This document shows positions 44,248 to 55,949 of a stretch of 64,000 nucleotides of DNA, piece after piece (position 1 is the stretch's first letter; each line of letters opens with the position of its first letter). A model generated the notes under the pieces. It worked only from the letters and a program-made list of their open reading frames with translations. It searched no databases and was not told the DNA's origin. Location of the stretch: the NCBI RefSeq assembly GCF_963082655.1, contig NC_081552.1, positions 125,025,494-125,089,493 of the forward strand, read 5' to 3'. A program made the translations under genes and the position numbers. This DNA is from Stomoxys calcitrans. Its lineage: Eukaryota; Arthropoda; Insecta; Diptera; Muscidae.

Positions 44248-45200
44248 AATTTCGTCATTCTGTTTGTAACTACTCAAAATATTCGTCTGAGACCCCATAA
44301 AGTATATATATTCTTGATCGTCGTGACATTTTATGTCGATCTAGCCATGTCCGTCCGTCTGTCTGTCGAAAGCACGCTAACTTTGGAAGGACTTAAGCTA
44401 GCCACTTGAAATTTTGCAAAAATACTTCTTATTAGTGTAGGTCGGTTGGGATTGTAAATGGGCCATATCGGTCCATGTTTTAATATAGCTGCCATGTTTT
44501 AATATAGTGCGCAATTCAAATACGATTTGAATGCAATTTTGCACGAAGCATTTTGTTATGATATCTAACAACTGTTGTGAGTATGGTTCAAATCGGTTCA
44601 TAACCTGATATAGCTGCAATATAAACCGATCTGAGGACTTGACTTCTTGAACTTCAAGAGGGCGAAATTCCTATCCGATTTGGCTGCAATTTCGCATGAC
44701 GTATTTTTATTATGACTTTCAACAACTGTGCCAAATGAGGTTCAAATCGGTTCATAACCTGATAAAGCTGCCAAATAAACCGATCTGGGATCTTGACCTC
44801 AAGAGCCTCTAGAGGTCGCAATTTTTATCAGATTTGCCTCAAATTTTGTACGACGGATCCTATCATGACCATCAACATACATGTTTATTATGGTCTGAAT
44901 CGGTCTATAACCCGATACAGCTCCCATATAAATCGATCTCTCTATTTTACTTCTTAACCCCCCAAAGGGCGCAATTCTTATTCGAATTGGCTGACATATT
45001 ACACAGGTCTCCAACATATAGTTTAATTGTGGTCCAAACCCGACCATATCTTGATATCGTTCTAACACCAGAGCAAATCTTTTCTTATATCCTTTTTTAC
45101 CTAAGAAGAGATGCCGGGAAAAGAACTCGACAAATGCGATCCAAGGTAGAGGGTATGTAAGATTCGGCCCGGCCGAACTTAGCACGCTTTTACTTGTTTT
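44248..45200 (-). mobile_element. DINE-like element, subfamily A, minus, 3' tip missing
   Basis: Begins at AATTTCGTCATTCTG, lacking the terminal hairpin. Then come CCATAAAGTATATATATTC, GATCTAGCCATGTCCGTCC, body units, and the 5' end CGGCCCGGCCGAACTTAGCA + CGCTTTTACTTG at 45200. Sits inside a C array. Confidence 0.85.
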
Positions 45201-45995
45201 AATTGACATATTATCCCGATCGAACTACACGTCTTATTGACGGGTATTTAGTGGGTGGACCGGTCCCAGACCCTGTCCTAATTGTGCATTCCAGATTCGT
45301 AGTCAACTTCTAAAGACCTTTCATTCGATACCCATTTTGTGTCGTTGGACATTTATGCCCGTTTTAAAAATTTTTTGGATTGGGGAGGCACCCTAGACAC
45401 TTTGGACCAAATTTTTATAACAGATGTGTACTCGGCTTCCAAATATCTTTCGATGGATATCTATATCCCAATCGGAAAACATATTCTGTTGAGTGGTTTT
45501 GGAGGTTGGGGGGCGCCTCAGACACCAAAGAATAAATTTTTATATCAGCATTGGACTCTACTTAAAATACCCTTCATTTGAAACATATATTTTCCCAATC
45601 GGTATATTTGTCATGGTAGGGGGTTTTGGATGTTGGGGAGGGCCTCAGAAACCAAAAAATAATTTTTGTCTCAGATTTGTATTCTACTTTTAAATAACTT
45701 TTAGTTGATACCCATATTACTCAAAGCGGTTAAAGTTTCCTATTGGGTGGTGTTTTTAGGGGTGGGGGCCCCCGACACTTAGGGTAACATTTTAATGCCA
45801 ATCCCGAAGTCTACATTAAAATGTAGTGAAGTGTCCTCTTGGGGATTTTTTGAGGGTGGTGACCACCCCCCCGAAACTTAAAAGTGAAATTTGTATACCA
45901 AATTCGTACTCTACTCTTAAATACCTTTAGGATGGGGCGTATATTATTTTCCGTTGTAATTTTTTGCTAAAAATCGAATGTTGCATGTACTATTC
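45201..45995 (+). mobile_element. C-family element, right of the DINE-A insertion
   Basis: Resumes CATATTATCCCGATCGAACT, matching 60402 in the sister array, and continues with units containing TTTTGGAGGTTGGGGGGCG. Relative to the sister, about 280 bp is absent at the insertion point. Confidence 0.65.
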
Positions 45996-46249
45996 GTATA
46001 TATGCTGGAGTCGAATCAACGTGCGGTACCAACGATATGTGGACGATTGTTTTGAGATATCACTTTGAAGAGCATATGCGATTTGATGATTTCTTCTTCT
46101 TTTTGGGTTTCTCTATATCACTGTGATTATTAGGGATACTATATTATTGTAGGAGTTAGTCCAGTTATTTGTTAGCTACGGTTTCTAATATTTAATGGGA
46201 ATTAATAATACCTCTATTTCCATGTTCCATGTAACATAATTTCTCTTGG

Positions 46250-46425
46250 TTTTTGTTAAAATATTTGAATTCCATACTTTGTCAATTCAACTATATTGTT
46301 GTATTAGAATATAAGTAGTATTAGGCTTTACATATTTTGCTTTTACATTTATTGTTTGTCACCCTTACTTTTCTTATGTACAATTTAGTCCAATAACAAT
46401 AAAAACGCTTTTGAAATTTTAACTT
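46250..46425 (+). repeat. Copia 5' LTR (part)
   Basis: TGTTAAAATATTTGAATTCC to CAATAACAATAAAAACG is similar over about 160 bp to 49447-49605 (TGTTAGAATATTTGAATTTC ... TTCAATAAAAAC). The pair flanks copia coding remnants, so they are its LTRs. Exact LTR limits and primer-binding site are uncertain. Confidence 0.65.
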
Positions 46426-46524
46426 GGCCTGGATTTTCTTTTTTTTTTTTGCATACGTGGTGAAATTTCTAGAAAATATTTGTGTTGTATATATAAAAAA
46501 GAAAAGTCAGGATATATAGCATAA

Positions 46525-47222
46525 ATTGAAAAGTTTAAAGGAGAAAATTACGCGGTTAGGAGCGTGCAAATGAAGAGTTTGTTGGTAACGCTGGATTTGT
46601 GGGACGCAATAAAGGGTGATAATGCAATATCTCCAACGGCCGATCAAAAAGTATTGGCTAATATAACGCTGTGGGTAAAGCTATCAGAAATTTTACATAT
46701 GTATCAAGAATTGTGCAACGACGAAAGAAGCTTGGGATACATTCAGCCATTTGTATCAAAGGAATGCTCCTTCGCGGAAAGTCAATCTCTTTAAGAATCC
46801 GCAGTTGAACGAATTCTATATGATGGTGGATGACTTGAAGGCCATAAATGTGGTTATGGCTGAGGGCTTTTTAAGCATTTTGTGCTGAGCAGTTTACCGG
46901 AAGAAATGTAGAATTTCGTGGTAGCTATCGAAAGCAGAGATGAATGGCCCGGTATAGAAGTTTTGAAATCAGAAATCCTAAAAGAAAAAGAACGTCAAAA
47001 CAGAAAAGGCGAGAAAATGGTTTTAGAAAATGTTTTTGTTGCAAAATTTCACCAACGGAAAATTGGAAAAGAAGACTCAAAGCAGTGCAAATCCTGAACT
47101 CAAGGTAATAATGATAATAAATGCTACAAATGTGGCAAGAAAGGAAAATGTTCGTGCGCAGTGCAAGTCAAAATGCGATAGTGACCCAAGTGAAAAAGCA
47201 ATGAGTGTAAGAAGGACGATTC
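46525..47222 (+). pseudogene. Copia gag remnant
   Basis: Reads EKFKGENYAVRSVQMKSLLV + TLDLWDAIKGDNA (46528-46625), the N-terminal gag segment of copia-type elements. After frame breaks, LWVKLSEILHMYQELCND-like text follows. A zinc knuckle relic CYKCGKKGK with a frameshifted second half (CKSKC) lies at about 47120-47175. Gag would form the particle packaging the RNA; here it is broken several times. Confidence 0.7.
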
Positions 47223-49040
47223 TGAAAATTTGATTTTGGATAGTGGCGCAAGTTCGCACATGTGGCGCGATTTATTACAATTTTCACATTTGGAACGCAA
47301 GTCTCAAAATGTCATGCTGGCATCAAGGAGACCAAATTACCGCTGAAGGTATTGGAACTGTTAAAATGAAATCCAATGTTTGCAATGTTACGTTCAACAA
47401 TGTGTGGAATGTTCCCAAATTACATTCAAATTTTTTGAGCAAGACGATAACGGCATTCTATGTTATTGAATTCAAATCAAAGAAGGGGTGCGTAAAAACA
47501 AAACAATAAGAACGGTAAATTTACATTTTCCATGCCGATTTGAAAAGAATTTTGAATGTTAAGGACTTATGTACATTATCAAAGAAGAACATGATACGAG
47601 GCCTGGAGGTAAAGATGTTGGAATGTTCCACATGTGCTGTGTGTAAAATAAGCCGAAAACTCTTTCCAAAAAGCACAAACGTTAACACAACAGATGTAGT
47701 ACAATTAGTTCATACGGATCTGTGTGTGCCGATGCGCATTTCTTCGCTGGGCGGATCAAAGTACATTACGACTATTATCGACGATTATTCGCGATATATG
47801 ACTATATATTTTTTGAAAAATAAGTCTGAAGCACTGGTAAAATTCAATGAATTTAAATTGGAAGCCGAAAAGTGAAGTGCTTGCGAAGTGACAAGGGGAA
47901 AGAATATATTAATTCTGCATTTTTGAAGATCCTTGTCGAAAATGGACTTGTGCATCAAAAATCTTGTCCCTACACCCCACAGCAAAACGGTCTTGCCGAA
48001 CGAGCTAATCGGACATTGACGGAATGGGCACGTTGCAGTATTTGTGGGCTGGGGCAGTCAATACAGCTACGTATATTCAAACCGTTCATCGACAAAAGTG
48101 TTAGATGGTAAAACGCCATATAAGTTATGGGTTGGAAGAAAGCCATGTGTTAGCCATTTAAAAATTTTTGGATGCGAGGCTGTTGTCATCCAACATAAAC
48201 AAAAACGAAGCAGATTCGAATCGAAAGGCGTCAAAATGATTTTCGTAGGTTATAACAAAGGTTGTTCAATCCCACTATGCAAAATATCGTGATAGCACGG
48301 GAAGTTATTTTCTTCGAAAATACGTTTGAGACTCCCGTTATGGAAGAAAATCTTTAAGTTTACAGTTTTTATAATTTCGAAATTTCTGCTTATACTGTTT
48401 AAGAAGATACAGCTCCAGTAAACAACGAAACCGATCAAGATGAAAATCATGAAGAAAATGACAAAAGCCAGGAAAGTATAATTGATGTCCCGAATGCTAA
48501 TGGTAATCGCTGCCAAGGCAGACAAAAAAAAATTTGTCGTGCAAGAAGGGTTGAAAGACTTAGAAAAGTCTGCGTTACAAAGCTCCGAGTTGAAATGCGA
48601 AATGTTGTGATTGAGAATCCTACCACAATTGCTGATGCATCAAAATCAGATAATGCGGATCAGTCGAAGCATGCTATGCAGGTCGAGTATGATTCTTTGA
48701 TAAAAAAAAAAACAATATACGGGAATTGGTTGACCCTCCTGAATCTAAAAACATCATAAGTTGCAAATAAGTTTTTGTGGTGAAAAGAAAATCAGATGGA
48801 TCTATTAAAGTACAAGGCGCAACTTGCAGCCCGAGGATGTTCGCATAAAACAAACATTGAATGCAAGGAAACGTATGCTCCTGTTGTTTGTCATTCAACG
48901 ATTCGCTTAGTTCTAGCTTTGGGCGTAAAACATGAATTGATGGTGAACCATGTGGTGTGGTTTTCCGAATTTGTTTCTGGACCAAAAACTATGTACTGTG
49001 ATAACCAAGATGCTGAATTTTTAGTTAAAAATCCAACGGT
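47223..49040 (+). pseudogene. Copia pol remnant, RT largely deleted
   Basis: Order is protease, integrase, RT, RNase H, the copia order. Protease active site NLILDSGASSHMWRDL at about 47227-47276. GAG-pre-integrase MLECSTCAVCKISRKLFPKS (47618-47677). Integrase core VQLVHTDLCVPMRISSLGGS and TTIIDDYSRYMTIYFLKNKS (47695-47830), then CLRSDKGKEYIN and YTPQQNGLAERANRTL (47878-48020). The KTPYKLWVGRKPCVSHLKIF + GCEAVV domain is at about 48110-48190. RT retains only YKAQLAARGCSHKTNIECKE + TYAPVVCHSTIRLVLALG (48808-48925). It then jumps at about 48955 to the RNase H end MYCDNQDAEFLVKNPT, so the YVDD block is gone. Frameshifts are frequent. Confidence 0.8.
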
Positions 49041-49042
49041 TT

Positions 49043-49436
49043 GGTTCTGAAGCATGGGTACTTGTGAAAGCAGATGAGGCAGTGTTTGCAGTATTTGAGA
49101 GAAAGATTATTCGTAAAATATATTGACCAGTTTGCGTTAACGGAGAATATAGGCGACGTATGAACCACGAGCTGTATGAGTTGTATGACGACGATAGCTG
49201 CTTGGCTAGATCATGTTGTCAGAATGGATGAAGAAGCTCCAGCAAAGAAGTCTTTTGAAGGCAAACACGGTGGTACACGCAAACCGGGAAGACCAAAAGC
49301 CCAATGGAAAGATCAAGTTGTGGAAGACACCTCGAAACTTGGTGTCAGAGATTTTAGAATGAGCGCAGAAGATCGAGGCGCTTGGAACGCTATTCTACGT
49401 TCGGCTAGTGGAACAAATATTCTGTGGAACAAATAT
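49043..49436 (+). mobile_element. RTE-like LINE 3' fragment inside the copia element
   Basis: TTCTGAAGCATGGGTACTTG to GGAACAAATATTCTG: the last 400 bp of the RTE, with a readable SFEGKHGGTRKPGRPKAQWK + DQVVEDTSKLGVRDFRM frame (49250-49362). A local duplication of TGGAACAAATATTCTG marks its right edge, next to the LTR. Confidence 0.8.
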
Positions 49437-49606
49437 TCTGTTAGAATGTTAGAATATTTGAATTTCATACTTTGTCAATTCAGCTGTATTATGTTATTAG
49501 AATATAAGTAGTAGTAGGGTTTGGAATATTTTGCTTATACATCTATTGTTTGTCACCCTCACTTTGTCACTTATGTTCAAATTAGTTCAATAAAAACTTC
49601 CATCAA
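49437..49606 (+). repeat. Copia 3' LTR (part)
   Basis: Similar to 46250-46425; shared segments include GAATATAAGTAGTA and TTGTTTGTCACCCT. Identity is clearly below 100%, in keeping with an old element. Confidence 0.65.
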
Positions 49607-50880
49607 CAATTTTGTACACCAAATCCGAACCAAGAAAGAAAATATTACCGCTGCCCCGCCCATGGTATTAAAATTGTTCTGGGAGATTTTGAACATGGCG
49701 AGAATAGTACGATCTGGCATTGCACGGAAAATGAACATTGAAAAGTTGCAAGCACAACAAATGGCAGCGGCATACTGCACACGACTGACCCAACTGCTTG
49801 ATGAAAGCACTCCTTGTTCCGATGATTTATGACGCAGTGGCAAACTATTGCCCACTCCATGGAAATGCCACGAAATACGTACTTGGGTACCGGATGCTTC
49901 CTCCATGAAACCCTTCTTACGACCAAGAGTATTAAGATGCTACTGATGCCAAGACTGTGTCATAAAGAGCAACTCTGCAATCAGTAGCAACGCGTGAGAC
50001 GAAAGGGAGGTATCGGGAGAAAAGGAGAGAGTAGAAACGCCTATTCCGCAAAAATAAAATGGAAATGGAAATGGAAAGACGTGAGTGTGAGCGAATTGAG
50101 ATATACAGGAGTCGGAATGAAGTCCGGAAATTCTACCAAAGAACTAAACATCAAACCGATGGCTTTGATGCTTGCACATCCTTCTGCAGAGACAAAGAAG
50201 GAAATCTGGTAACTGACACAGATAACATGCTGAGAATATGGAAAGAACATTTTACCCAACTGCTAGTGTCCGACGTTGGCGGCGAATAGGATACCGTAGA
50301 ACCAAGTAATGATGATGGTATAGAATGTTTACCTCCTAGTCAGAATGAGGTCCAGGTAGAATGAGTGACCCGACTAAAGAACAACAAGGCAGCAGGAGCC
50401 GACGGGTTACCCGCTGAACTATTTGAAACCGGAAGCGACACTCTGATAAGGCGTATGCATCAGCTTATCTGCGCAATCTGGATAGAAGAACGCATACCCG
50501 ATGATTGGAACCTTAGCATACTATATCCCGTACACAAGAACGGAGACAAGACGGAATGTGCCAACTACAGAGGAATAAGTCTCCTCCCCATCGCATACAA
50601 GATACTCTCGAGCGTGAAAGATTAAAAGCTAAAGTCAATGAGATAATTGGGCTCTATTAATGCGGCTTTAGACCTGGTAAATCCACCCTGGACCAGATAT
50701 CCACACTGCGCCAAATCCTGGAAAAGACACGAGAAGGACAAATCAACACCTACCATCTCTTTGTTAACTACAAAGTCGCTTTCGATACCCCTTTACATTC
50801 AAAGGTATTTCAAGCCATGTCTGAGTTTAGTATCCCTGCAAAATTAATAAGACTCAGCAGGATAACACTTGCCCGCTGGT
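49607..50880 (+). pseudogene. RTE-like LINE, internal copy with endonuclease deletion
   Basis: Endonuclease relic HGIKIVLGDFE-like (49660-49690) jumps directly to MARIVRSGIARKMNIEKLQA (49694), skipping about 310 bp that the copy at 31303-31632 has. Then MTQLLDESTPCSD, RSRNEVRKFYQRTKHQTDGF (50107-50165) and GNLVTDTDNMLRIWKEHF. The fingers MTRLKNNKAAGADGLPAELF (50362-50420), RRMHQLICAIWIEERIPDDW and ANYRGISLLPIAYKILSSV follow. GLYPCGFRPGKSTLDQI decays across a frameshift, and the copy stops at about 50870 (RITLAR) before YADD. Confidence 0.8.
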
Positions 50881-51130
50881 GTTAGCGGATCAATTTTCTG
50901 CGGAAATGCTCCCCATAATATTTCACTATAGGTCCCTAAATGCACCAAAACTTAACCTAAACACAATAAATCAGAAAATATTGTGAGTACATTTTTGGGT
51001 TAATGTAGTACTCTTTTAAATTGGCGCTGAATTCACCAAAAATACTAAATTTTAGGTGGATGAAGTCAAAGAAAGCATTTTTCCTTATCAAATTTTATTA
51101 TGAGGCACTGAACAACCAAATATACGATAT
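50881..51130. other. Short unassigned interval
   Basis: No repeat or gene recognised. Confidence 0.35.
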
Positions 51131-52450
51131 ACTAGCTGAACCCGGACCGCGATAAGTTTGTTTCTTATTCTTGACAACATTTTATTTAATCAAATTTTAT
51201 TCCAAAATTCTTTTTTTTTTTTATTTATATCTATTGTTTATCTATGGCAAAGATTGACACAATTGACCTAAATATATGAGCAGAATAAAGATATCAGATT
51301 CGCAATCCACAACCTTATACTTTTAATTTAACCCCGTATTATCATGATTGGTGTATACAGCCGTTTGGTGAAGTGAATCTATAGGAGGGTTGTCCGCCAC
51401 AGCCCATCTGCCACTTGAGTACAAATTTGAATGACGCACTCCACTCAAAAATGTATATCATTTGATCCCCCATGGTCTTAATTGGTCAAATAATCTATTG
51501 GATTCGATTTTAGGAGGTAAAGGACCACCTATATTCTTAGACACAAAGTTTAATGTCATATTCGTAATCTGCTCCTAAATACCTTTCATTTGATTCTGAT
51601 CTAGCTATGATTAAATAATATTCCCATTTGGGCTGCTTTTTGGGGGTTGGACGACCCTCAATTACTTGGACCTCATTTTTTATGTCAGTCTAGCTGAACC
51701 GGGCCTTTCATTTGAGCCCCATATTTCAACGGTCGTAAATTTGTCCTCTTTTGGGGGTGTTCTTGGGAGGGGCGGCCCCCAAACACTTGGCTCCATATTT
51801 GGATATCAGATTTGTATTCTACACTCAAATACCTTTTATTTAAGCCCCATGTTGCCATGGTCAGTAAATAAGTCCTTTTGGGGGGTGTTTTGGGGAAGGG
51901 GTGGACCCCCAGAAACTTGCCCCCACATTTAGAGATCAGATTCGTATCCTACTCGCCAATACCTTTCATTTGAGTCTCATATTGCCATGTTCGGTAAATA
52001 GGAATCATTATGCATCATCTGTGAAAATTTCAAGAAAATCGGTTCAGCCGTTTTAGAGTCTATAAGGAACACACAAACAAACAAACTGACTAACAAACAC
52101 AATTGATTTTTATATATAAGATTCGTAGTCTTCTCTCGAATACCTTTCATTTGAGTCCCATACTGATATGTACGTCCCATATGTATGTTTGGGGGAGTTT
52201 TGTCTTCCAATATTGATAAATTATTCCTTCTTCCTGTTCATATTCGTAATCCTTTCATTCGGGTCCCATATTGTCATGATCGTCTTATAAGCCTATTTTA
52301 TGCGGTTTTGGGGTCGGGGCTGTACCCAGTTACTTAGACCTAATTTTTAATATGAAATTCGTACTCTATTCCCTAATACCTTTCGGTTCACTTTAATTTT
52401 TGGGTCATACTTTTGTTTTAAGGGGCAGGGTCCGCCCCCTATTATATCAA
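51131..52450 (+). mobile_element. C-family element, left of a DINE-B insertion
   Basis: Starts ACTAGCTGAACCCGGACCGC. An apparent second start TCTAGCTGAACCGGGCC lies at about 51688, so two copies are nested or fused. A terminal block GAAAATTTCAAGAAAATCGG + TTCAGCCGTTTTAGA is at 52021-52055, followed by more units. Interrupted at 52450 in CCCCCTATTATATCAAA and resumed at 54108. Confidence 0.7.
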
Positions 52451-54107
52451 ACAAGTAAAAAGGCGTTAAGTTCGGCCGGGCCGAATTTAGATACCTACCA
52501 CCTCATGAATATATGTGAACCACCTTTCGTCAAAAGCCCCATAGCAGCTATTTAGACATATCATCCGATTTAGAACAAATGCTTATAAGTACAAGTCATT
52601 GTTCAACCGAGAGATCGGTCTATATGGCAGCTATATCCTAATCTGGAGCGATCTGGGCCAAATTGAAAGGCCCAACACAACTCACTGTCCCAAATTTCGG
52701 CGACATCGGACAATAAATTCGCTTTTTATGGACCCAAAACCTTAAATCGAGAGATCGGTCTATATGGCAGCTATATCCAAATCTGAACCGATCAGGGCCA
52801 AATTAAAGAAAGAAAGATATCGAAGGGCCTAAGGCAACTCACTGTCTCAAATTTCAGCAAAAACGGAAAATAAATGCGGCTTTAATGGGCCTAGGACCCT
52901 AAATCTGAGGATCGGTCTATATGACAGCTATATCCCAATCTGGACCGATCTGGGCCAAATTGACGAAGAATGTCGAAGGGCCTAACACAACTTACTGTCC
53001 CAAATTTCAGCAAGATCGGATAATAAATGTGACTTTTATGGGCCCAAGACCCTGAATCGGAGGATCGGTATATATGGCAGCTATATCCAAATCTGGACCG
53101 ATCTGGGCCAAATTGACGATGAATGTCGAAGGGCCTAACGCAACTTACTGTCTCAAATTTCAGCAAAATCGGAAAATAAATGCGGCTTTAATGGGCCTAG
53201 GACCCTAAATCTGAGCATCGGTATATTTGGCAGCTATATCCAAATCTGGACCGATCTGGGCCAAATTGACGAATAATATCGAAGCGCCTAACACAACTTA
53301 CTGTCCCAAATTTCTGCAAGATCGGATAATAAATGTGGCTTTTATGGGCCCAAGACCCTGAATCAGAGGATCGGTATATATGGCAGCTATATCCAAATCT
53401 GGACCGATCTGGGGCAAATTGACAAAGAATGTCGAAGCGCCTAACACAACTTACTGTCCCAAATTTCAGCAAGATCAAAGAATAAATGTGGCTTTTATGG
53501 GCCCAAGACCCTGAATCGGAGGATCGGTATATATGGCAGCTATATCTAAATCTGGACCCATCTGGGCCAAATTGACGAAAGATTTCGAGAAGCTCAACAC
53601 AACTCACTGTCCTAAATTTCAGCAAAATCGAATTATAAATGTGGCTTTAATGGGCCAAAGACCCTAAATCGGAGGTTCGGTCTATATAGCAGCTATATCC
53701 AAATTTGGACCAATCGGGGCCAAATTGACGATAGATATCGAAGGGCTCAACAGAACCCACTGTCCAAAATTTCAGCAAAATCGGATAATAAATGTGGTTT
53801 TTATGGGCCTAAGACCCTATCGGTGGATCGTTCTATATGGGGGCTATATCAAGATATAGTCCGATATAGCCCATCTTCGAACTTAGCCTGCTTATGGACA
53901 AAAAAAGAATTTGTGCTCAATATCTCTATTTTTAAAGACTGTTGCGTGATTTCAACAGACAGACGGACGGACATGTCTAGATCGTCTTAGATTTTTACGG
54001 TGATCAAGAATATATATATTTTATAGGGTCGGAAATGGATATTTCGATGTGTTGCAAACGGAATGACAAAATGAGTATACCCCCATCCTTCGGTGGTGGG
54101 TATAAAA
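52451..54107 (+). mobile_element. DINE-like element, subfamily B, full length, longest copy
   Basis: 5' end ACAAGTAAAAAGGCGTTAAG, TTCGGCCGGGCCGAA; 3' end CCATCCTTCGGTGGTGGGTA + TAAAAA. Seven or so body units, with CTGGGCCAAATTGACGA-type anchors at 52950, 53103, 53256, 53409 and 53562: exactly 153 bp each. Because 153 is 51 codons, the array gives a spurious repeated minus-strand frame (GTVSCVRRFDILRQF-like). INE-1-like 3' blocks are at 53960-54050. Confidence 0.9.
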
Positions 54108-54240
54108 ATTATATAGCCTTTTGTTCCTTCCAGACCACTCTCCACAATCTGTGAAAAGAAAATTGGTTCAGCCGTATATGAGTCTATAAGGAACAAGCAA
54201 ACTTACATACCCACAAACAAACAAACACCCAATCTAATAA
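54108..54240 (+). mobile_element. C-family element, right of the DINE-B insertion
   Basis: Resumes TTATATAGCCTTTTGTTCCT + TCCAGACC and ends AAATTGGTTCAGCCGTATAT ... CAAACAAACAAACACCC. The uninterrupted sister at 43205-43260 confirms continuity. Confidence 0.75.
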
Positions 54241-54263
54241 ACAACCACACAAACAAAAATTTA

Positions 54264-55378
54264 TTTTTATACCCTCCACCGAAGGATGGGGGTATATTCA
54301 TTTTGTCATTCCATTTGCAACATATCGAATTATCCATTTCCGACCCTATAAAGTAAATATATATATTCTTGATCAGCGTAAAAATCTAAGACCATCTAGA
54401 TATATCCGTCCGTCTGTCTGTTGAAATCGCGCTACAGTCTTCAAAAATAGAGATATTGAGCTGACATTTTGCACAGATTAATTTTTTGTCCATAAGCAGG
54501 TTTAGATCGAAGATGCGTTATATCGGACTATATCTTGATATAGCCCCCATATAGACCGATCCGCCGATTTAAGGTCTTAGGCCCATAAAAGCCATATATA
54601 TTATCCGATTTTGCTGAAATTTGGGACAGCGAGTTGCGTTAGGCCCTCCGACATTCTTCGTCAATTTGGCCCAGATCGGTTCAGATTTGGATATAGCTGC
54701 CATATAGACCGATCCTCCGATTTAGGGTCTTAGGCCAATAAAAGCCACATTTATTATCCGATTTTGCTGAAATTTGGGGCAGTGAGTTGTGTTAGGCCCC
54801 TCGACATAATTCGTCAATTTTCGAGGGGCGCATTTATTGTCCGATGTCGCCGCAATTTGAGACTGTGAGTTGTGTTAAGCCCTTCGACATCCTTTTTTAA
54901 TTTCACTCGGATCAGTCCAGATTTGGATATAGCTGCCATATAGACCGATCTTTCGATTTAATGTTTTGGGCGCATTAAAGGCGCATCTATTGTCCGATGT
55001 TGAAGAAATTTGGGACAGAGAGTTAAGTTAAGCCAATCCACATATTTCTGCAATTTGGTCAAGATTTGCATATAGCTGCCATATAGACCGATATCTCGAC
55101 TTATATTTGGCTTTTCGTCATCCATGTTGTATATGGTTCAGATCGGTTAATTTTTAGATATAGCTACTAAAAGGGCCAATATTTTGTTAAACACAATTGA
55201 ACAATGACTTGCACCTATTAGTATTTGGTCCAAATCGGATCATATTTCGATGTAACTGCTATGGGACATAAGGTATGCAATTTTCACCGGATTTTGATGA
55301 AAGTTTGTTTACATTTATACCCGAGGTGGTGGATATCCAAAGTTCGGCCCGTCCGAACTTAACGCCTTTATACTTGTT
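54264..55378 (-). mobile_element. DINE-like element, subfamily B, full length, minus
   Basis: 3' end TTTTTATACCCTCCACCGAA at 54264, 5' end CGGCCCGTCCGAACTTAACG + CTTTATACTTG at 55378. The INE-1-like ATATATTCTTGATCAGCGTA block is at 54363. Its 3' tip carries the A-type ACCCTCC while the 5' partner reads ATATCCACCACC, so this copy breaks the usual B pairing. Confidence 0.85.
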
Positions 55379-55949
55379 ATGTATGTAGAAGATCGATATC
55401 ATAAAGATATCGTTATCAATTTTGGGTAAAAAAAGGAAATTATTTGCAATTTCTTTTTTGTTGAATTTATGTTGTATTTTTTTCGAGATGGTGCATGGAA
55501 GTAACATGAGGATTTAGATATATTATACATCAAATTTTACAATAGGTTTTAAAATAGAGTATTTATATAGATATTAAATTTTTTTAAGAAAATTGAAGTA
55601 CAAAATGGTACATTTCATATGAGAATTTTTTGTTGACAACCTTAAATGTTATTTGGACGTTTTGGAATTCAGGCAAACTCTCCCACATATTTCCACTTTA
55701 GGAACATAGTGTCAAGGAAGGAAATATTCCGCATCAAATTGTACTATGTATAACCGAAGAAATTAAATGTGTCAATATAATACAAATCACTTAAGTTCCG
55801 CCAACAATATATATATATGTATTAAAAACAAGTATCTCTAATTTTTGTTAATTTCGTATTTTTTTCAAATTCATTGTATAGTCACCCAAAAATCTTCACT
55901 TTAGAAGGATGATGACAACGGCAGAAATATTCTACTAAGTGTTATTTAA
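55379..55949. other. Unassigned AT-rich interval
   Basis: No repeat or gene recognised. Confidence 0.35.

Noticed and set aside
53197..53625. 142-codon minus-strand frame with a repeated 51-residue pattern, and similar frames at 28292-28847, 52891-53166, 56003-56548 and 62514-63053
   Set aside because: The repeat unit is 153 bp, a multiple of three, so any open unit is open in every copy. The frames lie in non-coding DINE units, occur on both strands and show no domain.
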